DNA of 64,000 bases, from positions 150,523,276-150,587,275 of the forward strand of contig JAVIAB010000051.1 in NCBI GenBank assembly GCA_032433765.1. The letters are read 5' to 3'. The notes beneath the pieces are model-generated. The model did no database searches and was not told the DNA's origin. It worked only from the letters and a program-made list of their open reading frames with translations. This DNA is from Megaustenia siamemsis (taxonomy: Eukaryota; Mollusca; Gastropoda; Stylommatophora; Ariophantidae). Below are positions 55,891 through 64,000 of this stretch, piece by piece. The stretch's first letter is position 1; every line of letters begins with the position of its first letter. Position numbers and translations under genes: made by a program.

Positions 55891-55960
55891 AAAAAGCACT
55901 GAAGATGGCTTCAGCTCAGATGCACGAACTCGGAAGCACCGGCGAAGACATTGGTTCCGA

Positions 55961-56055
55961 CCTCCTTAGTTGCCTCCTACAACATGCGTGACAGGTGACA
56001 GTGACACTATTATTTTCTCCTCTGACTTCTGTCAGGTCATGTCCCCTGTAGCCAC
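55961..56055. mobile_element. Dispersed element Z, copy 2
   Basis: It shares cctccttagttgcctcctac, then aacatgcgtgacaggtgaca and gtgacactatt, with 46228-46310. Confidence 0.5.
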
Positions 56056-56580
56056 GTGGAAGCGTGTGATGAGATATGTTTTATATTAATCGTAACATAC
56101 AGTCTGCGTGGTAATTGTAAACATATTTCTTTCTCATTGGAACGTGTTCTTCTCAATATATACAAAGAATATCGGATCAAGAAAATACGATTTAACGTAA
56201 AGATGTTTCTCATGGGATTTGCAGCCTCTCTTTTTCAAATATTTATTAAAAGAATTATTTATTTATATATTATACCTCATCTCCGTAACTGTTATTCTCT
56301 TACGCATTCTCAAATTCCCGTCTTAAATGTTTTTAATAACGAGAATGCATCGAGTAAATGATCCAAAACATCTCAGTTTTAATAAAAGCTTTCCTTAATT
56401 CTTTTTCCTGATCTCTTTTCTTTTCATTTATTTTGATGTTCACACTTTCTCCCTTTGCATTTGTCTAGAAGATTTCAACCAATTTCTTGTTATTTTCTCT
56501 TTGTCTAATGACTGATACGCAAACGAATGACTACTAAATATAAACATTTAATTCATTATGACAGGATACAAATCATAAAC
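56056..56580. other. No recognisable feature
   Basis: The 101-codon frame at 56056-56361 is AT-rich with no recognised domain and no signs of a splice context. I do not support it as a gene. Confidence 0.4.
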
Positions 56581-56581
56581 T

Positions 56582-57095
56582 TGTCATGTCATTTTAATGC
56601 CATGAAAAATATACTAACATCAAAACATATAACACAAGGGCTAAAACTAAGAATAGCAAATGTTATATCTTCTCAATATTCCTGTATGGTGCAGAAACAT
56701 GGACATTAGACAAGAAAATAGAACATAAAATTGAAGCCTTTGAAATGTGGATATATAGAAGAATAGGTAGAATTGGATGGAAAGAAAAGAAAACAAATGA
56801 TTAAATTTTAAAACAACTAAAAACTAAAAGAGAACTACTAAACACAATTAGAACAAGACAAATGAGAGTTTTGGAGCATATTAAAAGACACAGCAGCCTA
56901 CTAAATGTAATATTGGAAGGGAAAATACAAGGTAAAAGAGGCAGAGGCAGATCAAGACTAACATGGACGAGTAACATCAAAAGATGGACAAATTAACCTA
57001 TGACAATCTGCACCATCAAAGCTAGAGACAGAGCGAAATGGCGCTCTATGGTAGCCAACCTTCAATGCGGAGACGGCACTGAATGAATGAATGAA
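56582..57095 (+). mobile_element. LINE family R-B, 3' part
   Basis: It begins FNAMKNILTSKHITQGLKLR, loses one base in the IAKC region, then continues with YGAETWTLDKKIE, FEMWIYRRIGRIGWK, RTRQMRVLEHIKRHSSLLNV, GKIQGKRGRGR and RLTWTSNIKRW, to MVANLQCGDGT. The tail is the tetranucleotide gaatgaatgaat. Frameshifts and stops are present. Confidence 0.88.
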
Positions 57096-57314
57096 CAAAC
57101 CTAGAAGACAAAAATATAACTGGTATTTTCAAAAAAAAAGTAAAACTGGACTGGAATGCATAAGTTAATTAGTCTCTAGTTTCTTTGTTTCCCTTGATCG
57201 ACTTAATCACAACAGCTGTTTTGCACAAAACGAACTTCTTGTGTATTGCTGCAGTCATGTGATACACACAGAGCATCGTGACCCAATGTTTTATTAAACG
57301 GTATATTTGTCTTC
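57096..57314. other. No recognisable feature
   Basis: Short unassigned stretch before the 59-bp array. Confidence 0.35.
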
Positions 57315-58195
57315 AAGTGAAATCATATTCGATGTCCCAACAAATTAACTCTATAAAATTCACTGTTGATTAACTCAATATCATCTTCGATGTCCCAACA
57401 AATTAACTCTATAAAATTCACTGTTGATTAACTCAATATCATCTTCGATGTCCCAACAAATTAACTCTATAAAATTCACTGTTGATTAACTCAATATCAT
57501 CTTCGATGTCCCAACAAATTAACTCTATAAAATTCACTGTTGATTAACTCAATATCATATTCGATGTCCAACAAATTAACTCTATAAAATTCACTGTTGA
57601 TTAACTCAATATCATCTTCGATGTCCCAACAAATTAACTCTATAAAATTCACTGTTGATTAACTCAATATCATATTCGATGTCCCAACAAATTAACTCTA
57701 TAAAATTCACTGTTGATTAACTCAATATCATCTTCGATGTCCCAACAAATTAACTCTATAAAATTCACTGTTGATTAACTCAATATCATATTCGATGTCC
57801 CAACAAATTAACTCTATAAAATTCACTGTTGATTAACTCAACATCATATTCGATGTCCCAACAAATTAACTCTATAAAATTCACTGTTGATTAACTCAAT
57901 ATCATATTCGATGTCCCAACAAATTAACTCTATAAAATTCACTGTTGATTAACTCAATATCATATTCGATGTCCCAACAAATTAACTCTATAAAATTCAC
58001 TGTTGATTAACTCAATATCATCTTCGATGTCCCAACAAATTAACTCTATAAAATTCACTGTTGATTAACTCAATATCATATTCGATGTCCCAACAAATTA
58101 ACTCTATAAAATTCACTGTTGATTAACTCAATATCATCTTCGATGTCCCAACAAATTAACTCTATAAAATTCACTGTTGATTAACTCAATATCTC
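57315..58195. repeat. Minisatellite, 59-bp unit, about 15 copies
   Basis: The unit is aattaactctataaaattca, then ctgttgattaactcaatatc, then atcttcgatgtcccaacaa. Units are nearly identical. The main variant is atcttc or atattc, interspersed along the array. This suggests very recent amplification. Confidence 0.97.
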
Positions 58196-58324
58196 AAACA
58201 GATTACTTGCTCTTTAATTTTTTTTTTTTCCTGAGCTTGAGAGGAAAATCAAAGAGCTTGTGAGTATCGTCTGTTCATAGACAAAAATATAATTTGTTAA
58301 GTGACTGCTTCGGCTTGATGCATT

Positions 58325-58520
58325 CACTTCTGACTGTTTTGTGACATTGTTGTAACTATTTCTGACTGTTTTGTGACATTGTTGTAACTATTTCTGACTG
58401 TTTTGTGACATTTTTGTAACTAATTCTGACTGTTTTGTGACATTCTTGTAACTATTTCTGACTGTTTTATGACATTGTTGCAACTTTTTTTCACGACTTT
58501 GTAACATTATTGTAACTATA
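58325..58520. repeat. Minisatellite, 31-32-bp unit, about 6 decaying copies
   Basis: The unit is tttctgactgttttgtgaca, then ttgttgtaacta. Similarity declines toward the right. Confidence 0.9.
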
Positions 58521-58649
58521 TCAGACGCCTTTATAACTTTACTTTTTTATATTTATTTCTGATGCCTTTATAGCGATGTGACTATTTCTGACGATTTAAT
58601 ATCATTGTTGTTATTATTTCTAACGCCTTTATAACCGTTATGCTTGTGT

Positions 58650-58805
58650 TGCTAACGCACGCACACACGCACACGCACATACAGATTACTTTCGCAGTAC
58701 ATACACATATATACACATATATATGTACATACTTACATGTGTACACGTATACACACATACATACACACATATATATACACACACACATATATGTATACGT
58801 ACAAC
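58650..58805. repeat. CA/TA-rich simple repeat upstream of the neuropeptide exon
   Basis: Interspersed cacaca, tatata and tacgta words. It lies in what is probably the intron before the coding exon. Confidence 0.85.
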
Positions 58806-58862
58806 ATATAAGTTAAAGAATAATTAAGGTAATAAGATCACGTCGCAATGCAAAACTGAGAT

Positions 58863-58879
58863 CTTTCTTTTCGTTTCAG
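58863..58879 (+). promoter_or_regulatory. Probable 3' splice acceptor
   Basis: The string ctttcttttcgtttcag has the expected pyrimidine tract ending in CAG. It places the start of the exon at 58880, 25 bases before the ATG, which implies a 5' UTR exon further upstream. This is inferred from sequence only. Confidence 0.7.
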
Positions 58880-58904
58880 ATTTCTTGCTTGCCTTTGGAC
58901 AGAG

Positions 58905-59771
58905 ATGAAGCTCAATTTGGATCACATTGTCCTCGTCCTTTTGTTTGTGACTTGCTGCACATCATCGAGTCCAGGAAAGGAGCAGACAAAGTCCCCCATC
59001 TTTGACCACAACCTGTCATCTTTAGACGGCCTTCAATCTTGGGAAGACTGGCTAGCTAAGCGTGGTCTCGAGGGCCGTCACTACTGGGACATCGGCGACT
59101 TCTCCCGAGGAACTCTACAGAACTGGCAGGACATGTTCAACAAGCGAGGCTTTGGGTATCCACCTGGGGGTGACGGTTTTCAAGCTTTCGACAACTCTAA
59201 ATTCCAGGAATGGAAAGACTGGGTATCCAAACGTATCCCTGGCTCTGGAGATCCATTCACTGGGTTGAATGACTTTGACAAAAGTCAGTTCCAACAATGG
59301 AATGACTGGGTATCCAAACGTATCCCTGGCTCTGGAGATCCATTCACTGGGTTGAATGACTTTGACAAAAGTCAGTTCCAACAATGGAATGACTGGGCCT
59401 CCAAGCGACATTTTGACATGGGGGTTGATGGTTTTGGGCGCGGGCCTAGTTCATCCGCTGCCTTTCAAAACTGGGCAGATTTTGCTAAACGTCAGAGTTT
59501 CGTGTATCCCTCCACCGGTTTGGGCATTTCAAACAACGCTCACTTCCAAGACTGGCAAGATTGGGGCAAACGCACCGGCTTGGACAACCTACTGGCAATG
59601 AAGAATGTTGGTCCTGGCAGCAAGGACCGCTTTATTAAGAGGCAGCTTGGGTTCACCCCTGACAGATACGGTTCCTTCAGCCGCTACTTCACGGATGGAC
59701 TACAAGACTGGAGATCGGCGTTTAGAAGCACAAAGCGTAACAAGGAAGAAAAACCGCAAGCAGAGCAATGA
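58905..59771 (+). CDS. Multi-peptide neuropeptide precursor, [FL]QxWxDW family
   Basis: A 288-residue secreted prohormone that probably enters the regulated secretory pathway of neurons or gland cells and is cut into several peptides. Residues 1 to about 20 form a signal peptide (charged start, then hydrophobic HIVLVLLFVTCC). KR dibasic sites lie at 52-53, 80-81, 109-110, 138-139, 167-168, 195-196, 222-223, 245-246 and 277-278. The motif [FL]-Q-x-W-x-[DS] occurs eight times, near residues 43, 71, 100, 129, 158, 187, 214 and 266. Typical peptide ends are DWLA, DMFN, DWVS and DWAS. Only one peptide has Gly before KR (G221), which predicts a C-terminal amide. Peptides starting at 111 and 140 are nearly identical. 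The start codon is the only ATG that gives the signal peptide, and it lies 25 bases inside the exon. I cannot name the family. Free C-termini and repetitive layout recall pedal peptide/orcokinin precursors, but the W-x-D-W motif differs. Confidence 0.87.
   Translation: MKLNLDHIVLVLLFVTCCTSSSPGKEQTKSPIFDHNLSSLDGLQSWEDWLAKRGLEGRHYWDIGDFSRGTLQNWQDMFNKRGFGYPPGGDGFQAFDNSKFQEWKDWVSKRIPGSGDPFTGLNDFDKSQFQQWNDWVSKRIPGSGDPFTGLNDFDKSQFQQWNDWASKRHFDMGVDGFGRGPSSSAAFQNWADFAKRQSFVYPSTGLGISNNAHFQDWQDWGKRTGLDNLLAMKNVGPGSKDRFIKRQLGFTPDRYGSFSRYFTDGLQDWRSAFRSTKRNKEEKPQAEQ
59217..59390 (+). repeat. Exact 87-bp tandem duplication inside the neuropeptide CDS
   Basis: Bases 59217-59303 and 59304-59390 are identical. 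The unit is 29 codons, so the frame and the KR sites are preserved and one extra peptide copy is added. A third, more diverged relative precedes it. Confidence 0.95.
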
Positions 59772-60090
59772 AGAACATAGAACAGTAACATCTTTTAACG
59801 TGACAAACCTGTCACATGAAAGAACATTTCCTATATTTATAATGAAGTCACATATTTTACTAATAGACGCACATATATATCCTTATTGATAAGATGGTCA
59901 GCATTTTTTGTGATGGAAGGGAAGTAGAACCATATGCACGATCGTACTTCAGAAAGATTAAACTTTAAACAAATTAAGATAAAGTTGTCGTTTATCACAA
60001 CGAAGAAGATGAGGATGTTAATGCTAATGTTAGTTATACAGGATAATCTGGTCTGCTGTTGTCGTGTTGTCCGATTTTCAAATGGAAACA

Positions 60091-60096
60091 AATAAA
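60091..60096 (+). terminator. Polyadenylation signal of the neuropeptide gene
   Basis: AATAAA lies 320 bases after the stop codon, with a T-rich stretch (tttattgagttgattt) about 15 bases further on. Cleavage is expected near 60110. No closer canonical signal precedes it. Confidence 0.7.
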
Positions 60097-60265
60097 GTCA
60101 TACTAAAATTTATTGAGTTGATTTAATCAGGTGGTGTTTTAAGTTTTCACCAACTATACCGCTTTTTCAAACACACGCGCACATACACACAACATACACA
60201 AAACGTACGCACATACACTCACACATACATATAATATCAACTGCTCTCTTGCGGTAAGTAGAAAC

Positions 60266-60566
60266 ATGTTTATGTTACAACATACCAGTGAAGACATGTT
60301 TATGTTACAACATACCAGTGAAGACATGTTTATGTTACAACATACCAGTGAAGACATGTTTATGTTACAACATACCAGTGAAGACATGTTTATGTTACAA
60401 CATACCAGTGAAGACATGTTTATGTTACAACATACCAGTGAAGACATGTTTATGTTACAACATACCAGTGAAGACATGTTTATGTTACAACATACTAGTG
60501 AAGACATGTTTATGTTACAACATACCAGTGAAGACATGTTTATGTTACAACATACCAGTGAAGACA
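60266..60566. repeat. Minisatellite, 30-bp unit, 10 nearly identical copies
   Basis: The unit is gaagacatgtttatgttaca plus acataccagt. It contains tatgtt and aacata as an inverted repeat with a two-base loop. Only one substitution (accagt to actagt in copy eight) was seen. The 10-codon period keeps several frames open, and no gene is inferred. Confidence 0.97.
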
Positions 60567-61229
60567 GACAATTAATGAAAAAAGTAGAAAAACTGACCTT
60601 GAAGCATCATATCGATGATTAACTCAGATTTACGTAGATCAAAATACAAAAGACTTTCAAATATAATTTGCCATTTATTTATTAATTTTTTTTTATCCAG
60701 CAAGGGGTTTACATAGTTAACACATTTTATTCTCAATTTATAATTTGCAAACAATGACGACAAACGCATTATAAACAAACAAAGAACATATTTGGGGTAT
60801 ACTTTGCAACATTTATTTTATCGGTCCAATTCTTGCTCATGTGTCCTGGCACCAGTGCTATCTGTTCATCTCAGAACACGAGCTTACCTGTAGAGAAATG
60901 ATAACTCATCCTACCATAAACGTTTCTTGCTGCACGTGCTATCAGTTGAAGAGAAAATTGTCAATTATACTAATGCAAAGAGTCTATAGAATTACAATAA
61001 AAATGCTGGAGCAATCGATGATAATTAAATGTGTTTGCATTTTAATGTGCAAATATGTCAGTGTGTTTTTATGAGTTATCTGTCTGGGAAACTTGGCGTG
61101 TGTGTGTGTTTTTTTAGTGCATGTGATGTTTACAGTTTGTCTGTGTGACGAAATCATAACTTGCATACATGTCATTCACTTTGACAGAGTAATTGCCTCT
61201 TCTCTTCCTGTCTGTCTGCCCAAGTCTGT
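60567..61229. other. No recognisable feature
   Basis: AT-rich DNA of 0.65 kb without repeats or credible exons. Confidence 0.4.
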
Positions 61230-62190
61230 CTTCTGTACTGATCGACTGTGCATGTCGAACTGTGTGTTTGCATTACTGTCTCTCCAAGCCTGTCTACTGT
61301 ACTAATCGACTGTGTATATCGAACTGTGTGTTTGCATTACTGTCTCTCCAAGCCTGTCTACTGTACCAATCGACTGTGTATATAATACTGTGTGTTTGCA
61401 TTACTGTCTCTCCAAGCATGTCTACTGTACTAATCGACTGTGCATGTCGAACTGTGTGTCTGCATTACTGTCTGCCCAAGCCTGTCTACTGTACTAATCG
61501 ACTGTGTATATCGAACTGTGTGTTTGCATTACTGTCTCTCCAAGCCTGTCTACTGTACCAATCGACTGTGTATATCGAACTGTGTGTTTGCATTACTGTC
61601 TCTCCAAGCCTGTCTACTGTACCAATCGACTGTGTATATCGAACTGTGTGTTTGCATTACTGTCTCTCCAAGCCTGCCTACTGTACTGATCGACTGTGTG
61701 TGTCGAACTGTGTGTTTGCATTACTGTCTCTCCAAGCCTGCCTACTGTACTGATCGACTGTGTGTGTCGAACTGTGTGTTTGCATTACTGTCTCTCCAAG
61801 CCTGTCTACTGTACCAATCGACTGTGTATATCGAACTGTGTGTTTGCATAACGGTCTCTCCAAGCCTGTCTACTGTACCAATCGACTGTGTATATCGAAC
61901 TGTGTGTTTGCATTACTGTCTCTCCAAGCCTGTCTACTGTACTGATCGACTGTGTGTGTCGAACTGTGTGTTTGCATTACTGTCTCTCCAAGCCTGTCTA
62001 CTGTACTGATTGACTGTGTGTGTCGAACTGTGTGTTTGCATTACTGTCTCTCCAAGCCTGCCTACTGTACTGATCGACTTTGTATATCGAACTGTGTGTT
62101 TGCATTACTGTCTCTCCAAGCCTGCCTACTGTACTGATCGACTGTGTGTGTCGAACTGTGTGTTTGCATTACTGTCTGTCCAAGCCAGAC
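61230..62190. repeat. Minisatellite, 64-bp unit, about 15 copies
   Basis: The unit reads actgtgtgtttgcattactg, then tctctccaagcctgtctact, then gtactgatcgactgtgtata and tcga. Two variant sites (gtgtgtg or gtatat; actgat or accaat) are mixed. Open frames start 64 bases or multiples apart. Confidence 0.96.
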
Positions 62191-62330
62191 TCAAGGTTCG
62201 ACCACGAAAAAGACGGATTTATAGAATATTAGAATCTCTAGGAAGCATAACAGAGGACTACGTGAAACAAAAGGCTGAAAACTATAATCCCCTTCGATTC
62301 TGAAAGTCAAATGAGGAAGGAAAGAAGAAA
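62185..62330 (+). mobile_element. LINE family R-H, C-terminal fragment
   Basis: ARLKVRPRKRRIYRILESLG, then SITEDYVKQKAENYNPLRF and a stop. It follows the end of the 64-bp array without a gap and matches the decayed minus-strand copy at 10437-10700. Confidence 0.65.
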
Positions 62331-63634
62331 ATGTCAATTCTTACATCACATCGAATTGATTATATTTATACACCTTCCTTTATACCTACAACCCATGAAC
62401 ATTATCCAGAATGCATTGTGTACTTCGTCACCGCCAATCGAAACCAAGCCAGAAATAGACAACGTCTTGTGTTTGGCGTCCAGTGGAGCCATGTAAATGT
62501 CAACCCCGGAAGTTAACGAACGTCTGATCACATTGACCAGTCCCAAAGTTAAGGTCAGACAAGAACAACCGGATCAAGCCACAAAAGCTATCCTCATAGA
62601 TTTTTCTATCGAATTGTTCTCTAGACGTATTGTTCCCTCCTTGAGACCTGTAATGGCAATCAGGAAGTGTGAATTCAAGAAATGATGGAGTCAAGCAAAA
62701 TCATTTATATGACAATTACTGGTGTCATTATTATAATATACACATAGAAACATTCAAACATAATGAAGAAACAACAATTCTCCTGTTCTATACAACAAAG
62801 CTGTATATATTTATATATATGTACATATAGTTATGATGTAAACAAACTGATATATACATAAGACAATCCTCTGGAGACTAACTACAGTGACATTATTAAC
62901 AGAAGAATGTTAAAAAGAAACGACACATTAACAACATATTTGACAGAGCACTGCCCACAAGGGAGATGAATTGATAATGTCAACTAGAGAGCCACAACCA
63001 TCTCTAAAGAAAAAACATATTATTTACGCAATTCTTACTTTCTATTTTATGTGTTTTTAAAAATTAAATTATTGAATTTGGTCTTGCAATAATAGGCTGA
63101 CCATAAATCTCTGATACAAAAACGAGGCATAAGGATAGCAAAAACAAAGCAGACTGGTATTGCATAATATTCGTAATCCATAAAAATGTTCGAAGTTTTT
63201 TTTTTTTAACTTACGAAAATGTAATATTATGTATATTCTGATGTAAAAGCAGTTTGAACAGAAATCAGAGGAGACAAAAAGAATTATTTTGTGAATGCTT
63301 CTGGCAGAATTGAAGAGCTTTATCAGCAAGGGAAAGCCGGATAAATATTCAGGGAAATTAGAATAACAGGCAATTTGAGACCATCAGTTCAAGTCATGAT
63401 CACAGTGATATGGCCTTTGGCATCTTGACTGACGGTTGGTAGCAAACAAACATAAGTCAGAAGTTTGGTAAATATATTAGTGTTTAATGCTGAAGGCTGC
63501 GTTGCTGAACAGCTTTTCTCGTGACTGAATCTGCCAATATTGGACAGACAAGTATAATCGCAGAACGAACAAGATGTATTCGTGGGGTCTGGTCTTGTCT
63601 CCTTTCACCTGAACCTTTTGTCTTCTGAATTTGA
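62331..63634. other. No recognisable feature
   Basis: AT-rich DNA of 1.3 kb. Several 60-codon frames exist at 62311-62700 but show no recognised domain or splice context. Confidence 0.4.
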
Positions 63635-63636
63635 CA

Positions 63637-63655
63637 TCTCTCTCTCTCTCTCTCT

Positions 63656-63715
<60 letters not shown>
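63637..63715. repeat. (CT)n microsatellite
   Basis: About 36 ct dinucleotides with two short interruptions. Confidence 0.97.
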
Positions 63716-63721
<6 letters not shown>

Positions 63722-63790
63722 GCGATCAAGACTCAGAGTAGGATTCCAGACTCTCTCATGAAATCAGCTGTCGGTTTAAACGACTCGATT
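63716..63790 (+). mobile_element. Dispersed repeat piece shared with 52085-52165
   Basis: The strings tgtctgcgatcaagactcag, then agtaggattccagactc and tgaaatcagctgtc, recur in reverse orientation at 52085-52165, also directly next to a CT/GA run. Confidence 0.6.
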
Positions 63791-64000
63791 GCCCTATACA
63801 GTTTCTCTTCCCCAGGGAGGTGGGTGTGGACCACATTGCTCTTCTCAGGCCTGTGTACTTGGGGCAATCCTGTAGAAGAAAAAAGTGAATTTGATATCAG
63901 CACTGCTTCGAAAGATGATGTGCCATTTTTAATTTTTGTTCTCCACGTGCTATGATCTGCAACCAGATTTTCCCAGTTTCTTTCACTGATAGAGAATATC

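Noticed and set aside
59115..59411. 98-codon minus-strand frame opposite the neuropeptide CDS
   Set aside because: It is a shadow of the internal duplication on the opposite strand. The plus-strand frame has the signal peptide, processing sites and poly-A signal.
61193..62009. Cys-rich frames of 186 and 189 codons in the 64-bp array
   Set aside because: Repeat-driven. The same sequence appears in successive frames because 64 is not a multiple of three, and there is no signal peptide.

Overview
The window looks like gene-poor nuclear DNA of an invertebrate animal, most likely a gastropod mollusc. This is an inference. It rests on a spliced gene for a secreted, KR-cleaved multi-peptide neuropeptide precursor, on several families of 3'-end fragments of non-LTR retrotransposons (LINEs), on tRNA-derived SINEs, on hAT and mariner-type remnants, and on a very high density of minisatellites. 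No rRNA gene, functional tRNA gene, bacterial operon or CRISPR locus is visible. Summing the intervals listed below, more than twenty minisatellite arrays cover about 19 kb of the 64 kb.

Layout. 0-7 kb: LINE debris, two short-unit arrays (49 and 26 bp), a SINE with perfect target-site duplications (TSDs), a 32-bp array of about 50 copies, and a complete non-autonomous hAT element with an 8-bp TSD. 7-14 kb: a roughly 210-bp fold-back and arrays of 24, 44, 59/63 and 31 bp. 14-19 kb: LINE ends, including a 466/479-bp inverted duplication of one LINE nested in another. 19-27 kb: arrays of 52, 28, 46 and 21 bp with LINE tails between them. 27-41 kb: LINE and SINE fragments around a 12-bp and a 52-bp array, plus a LINE copy inserted in antiparallel orientation into an older copy of its own family. 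41-45 kb: SINE, then a 63/126-bp higher-order array, then a mariner remnant, then a LINE with reverse transcriptase and RNase H, then a 19-bp array. 45-58 kb: a second SINE family, microsatellites, LINE ends, an endonuclease fragment and arrays of 48, 38, 50 and 59 bp. 58.8-60.1 kb: the neuropeptide gene. 60-64 kb: arrays of 30 and 64 bp, then unannotated AT-rich DNA.

Only the neuropeptide precursor (58905-59771) looks like a functional host gene. It has a signal peptide, nine KR processing sites and eight copies of a motif of the form [FL]-Q-x-W-x-[DS]. A splice acceptor lies just upstream and a polyadenylation signal downstream. I could not assign it to a named family. The very long open frames over the arrays (up to 446 codons) are produced by the repeats and are not annotated as genes.

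For convenience I label LINE families R-A to R-H, SINE families A and B, and dispersed elements X, Y and Z. These labels are mine and are defined in the entries.
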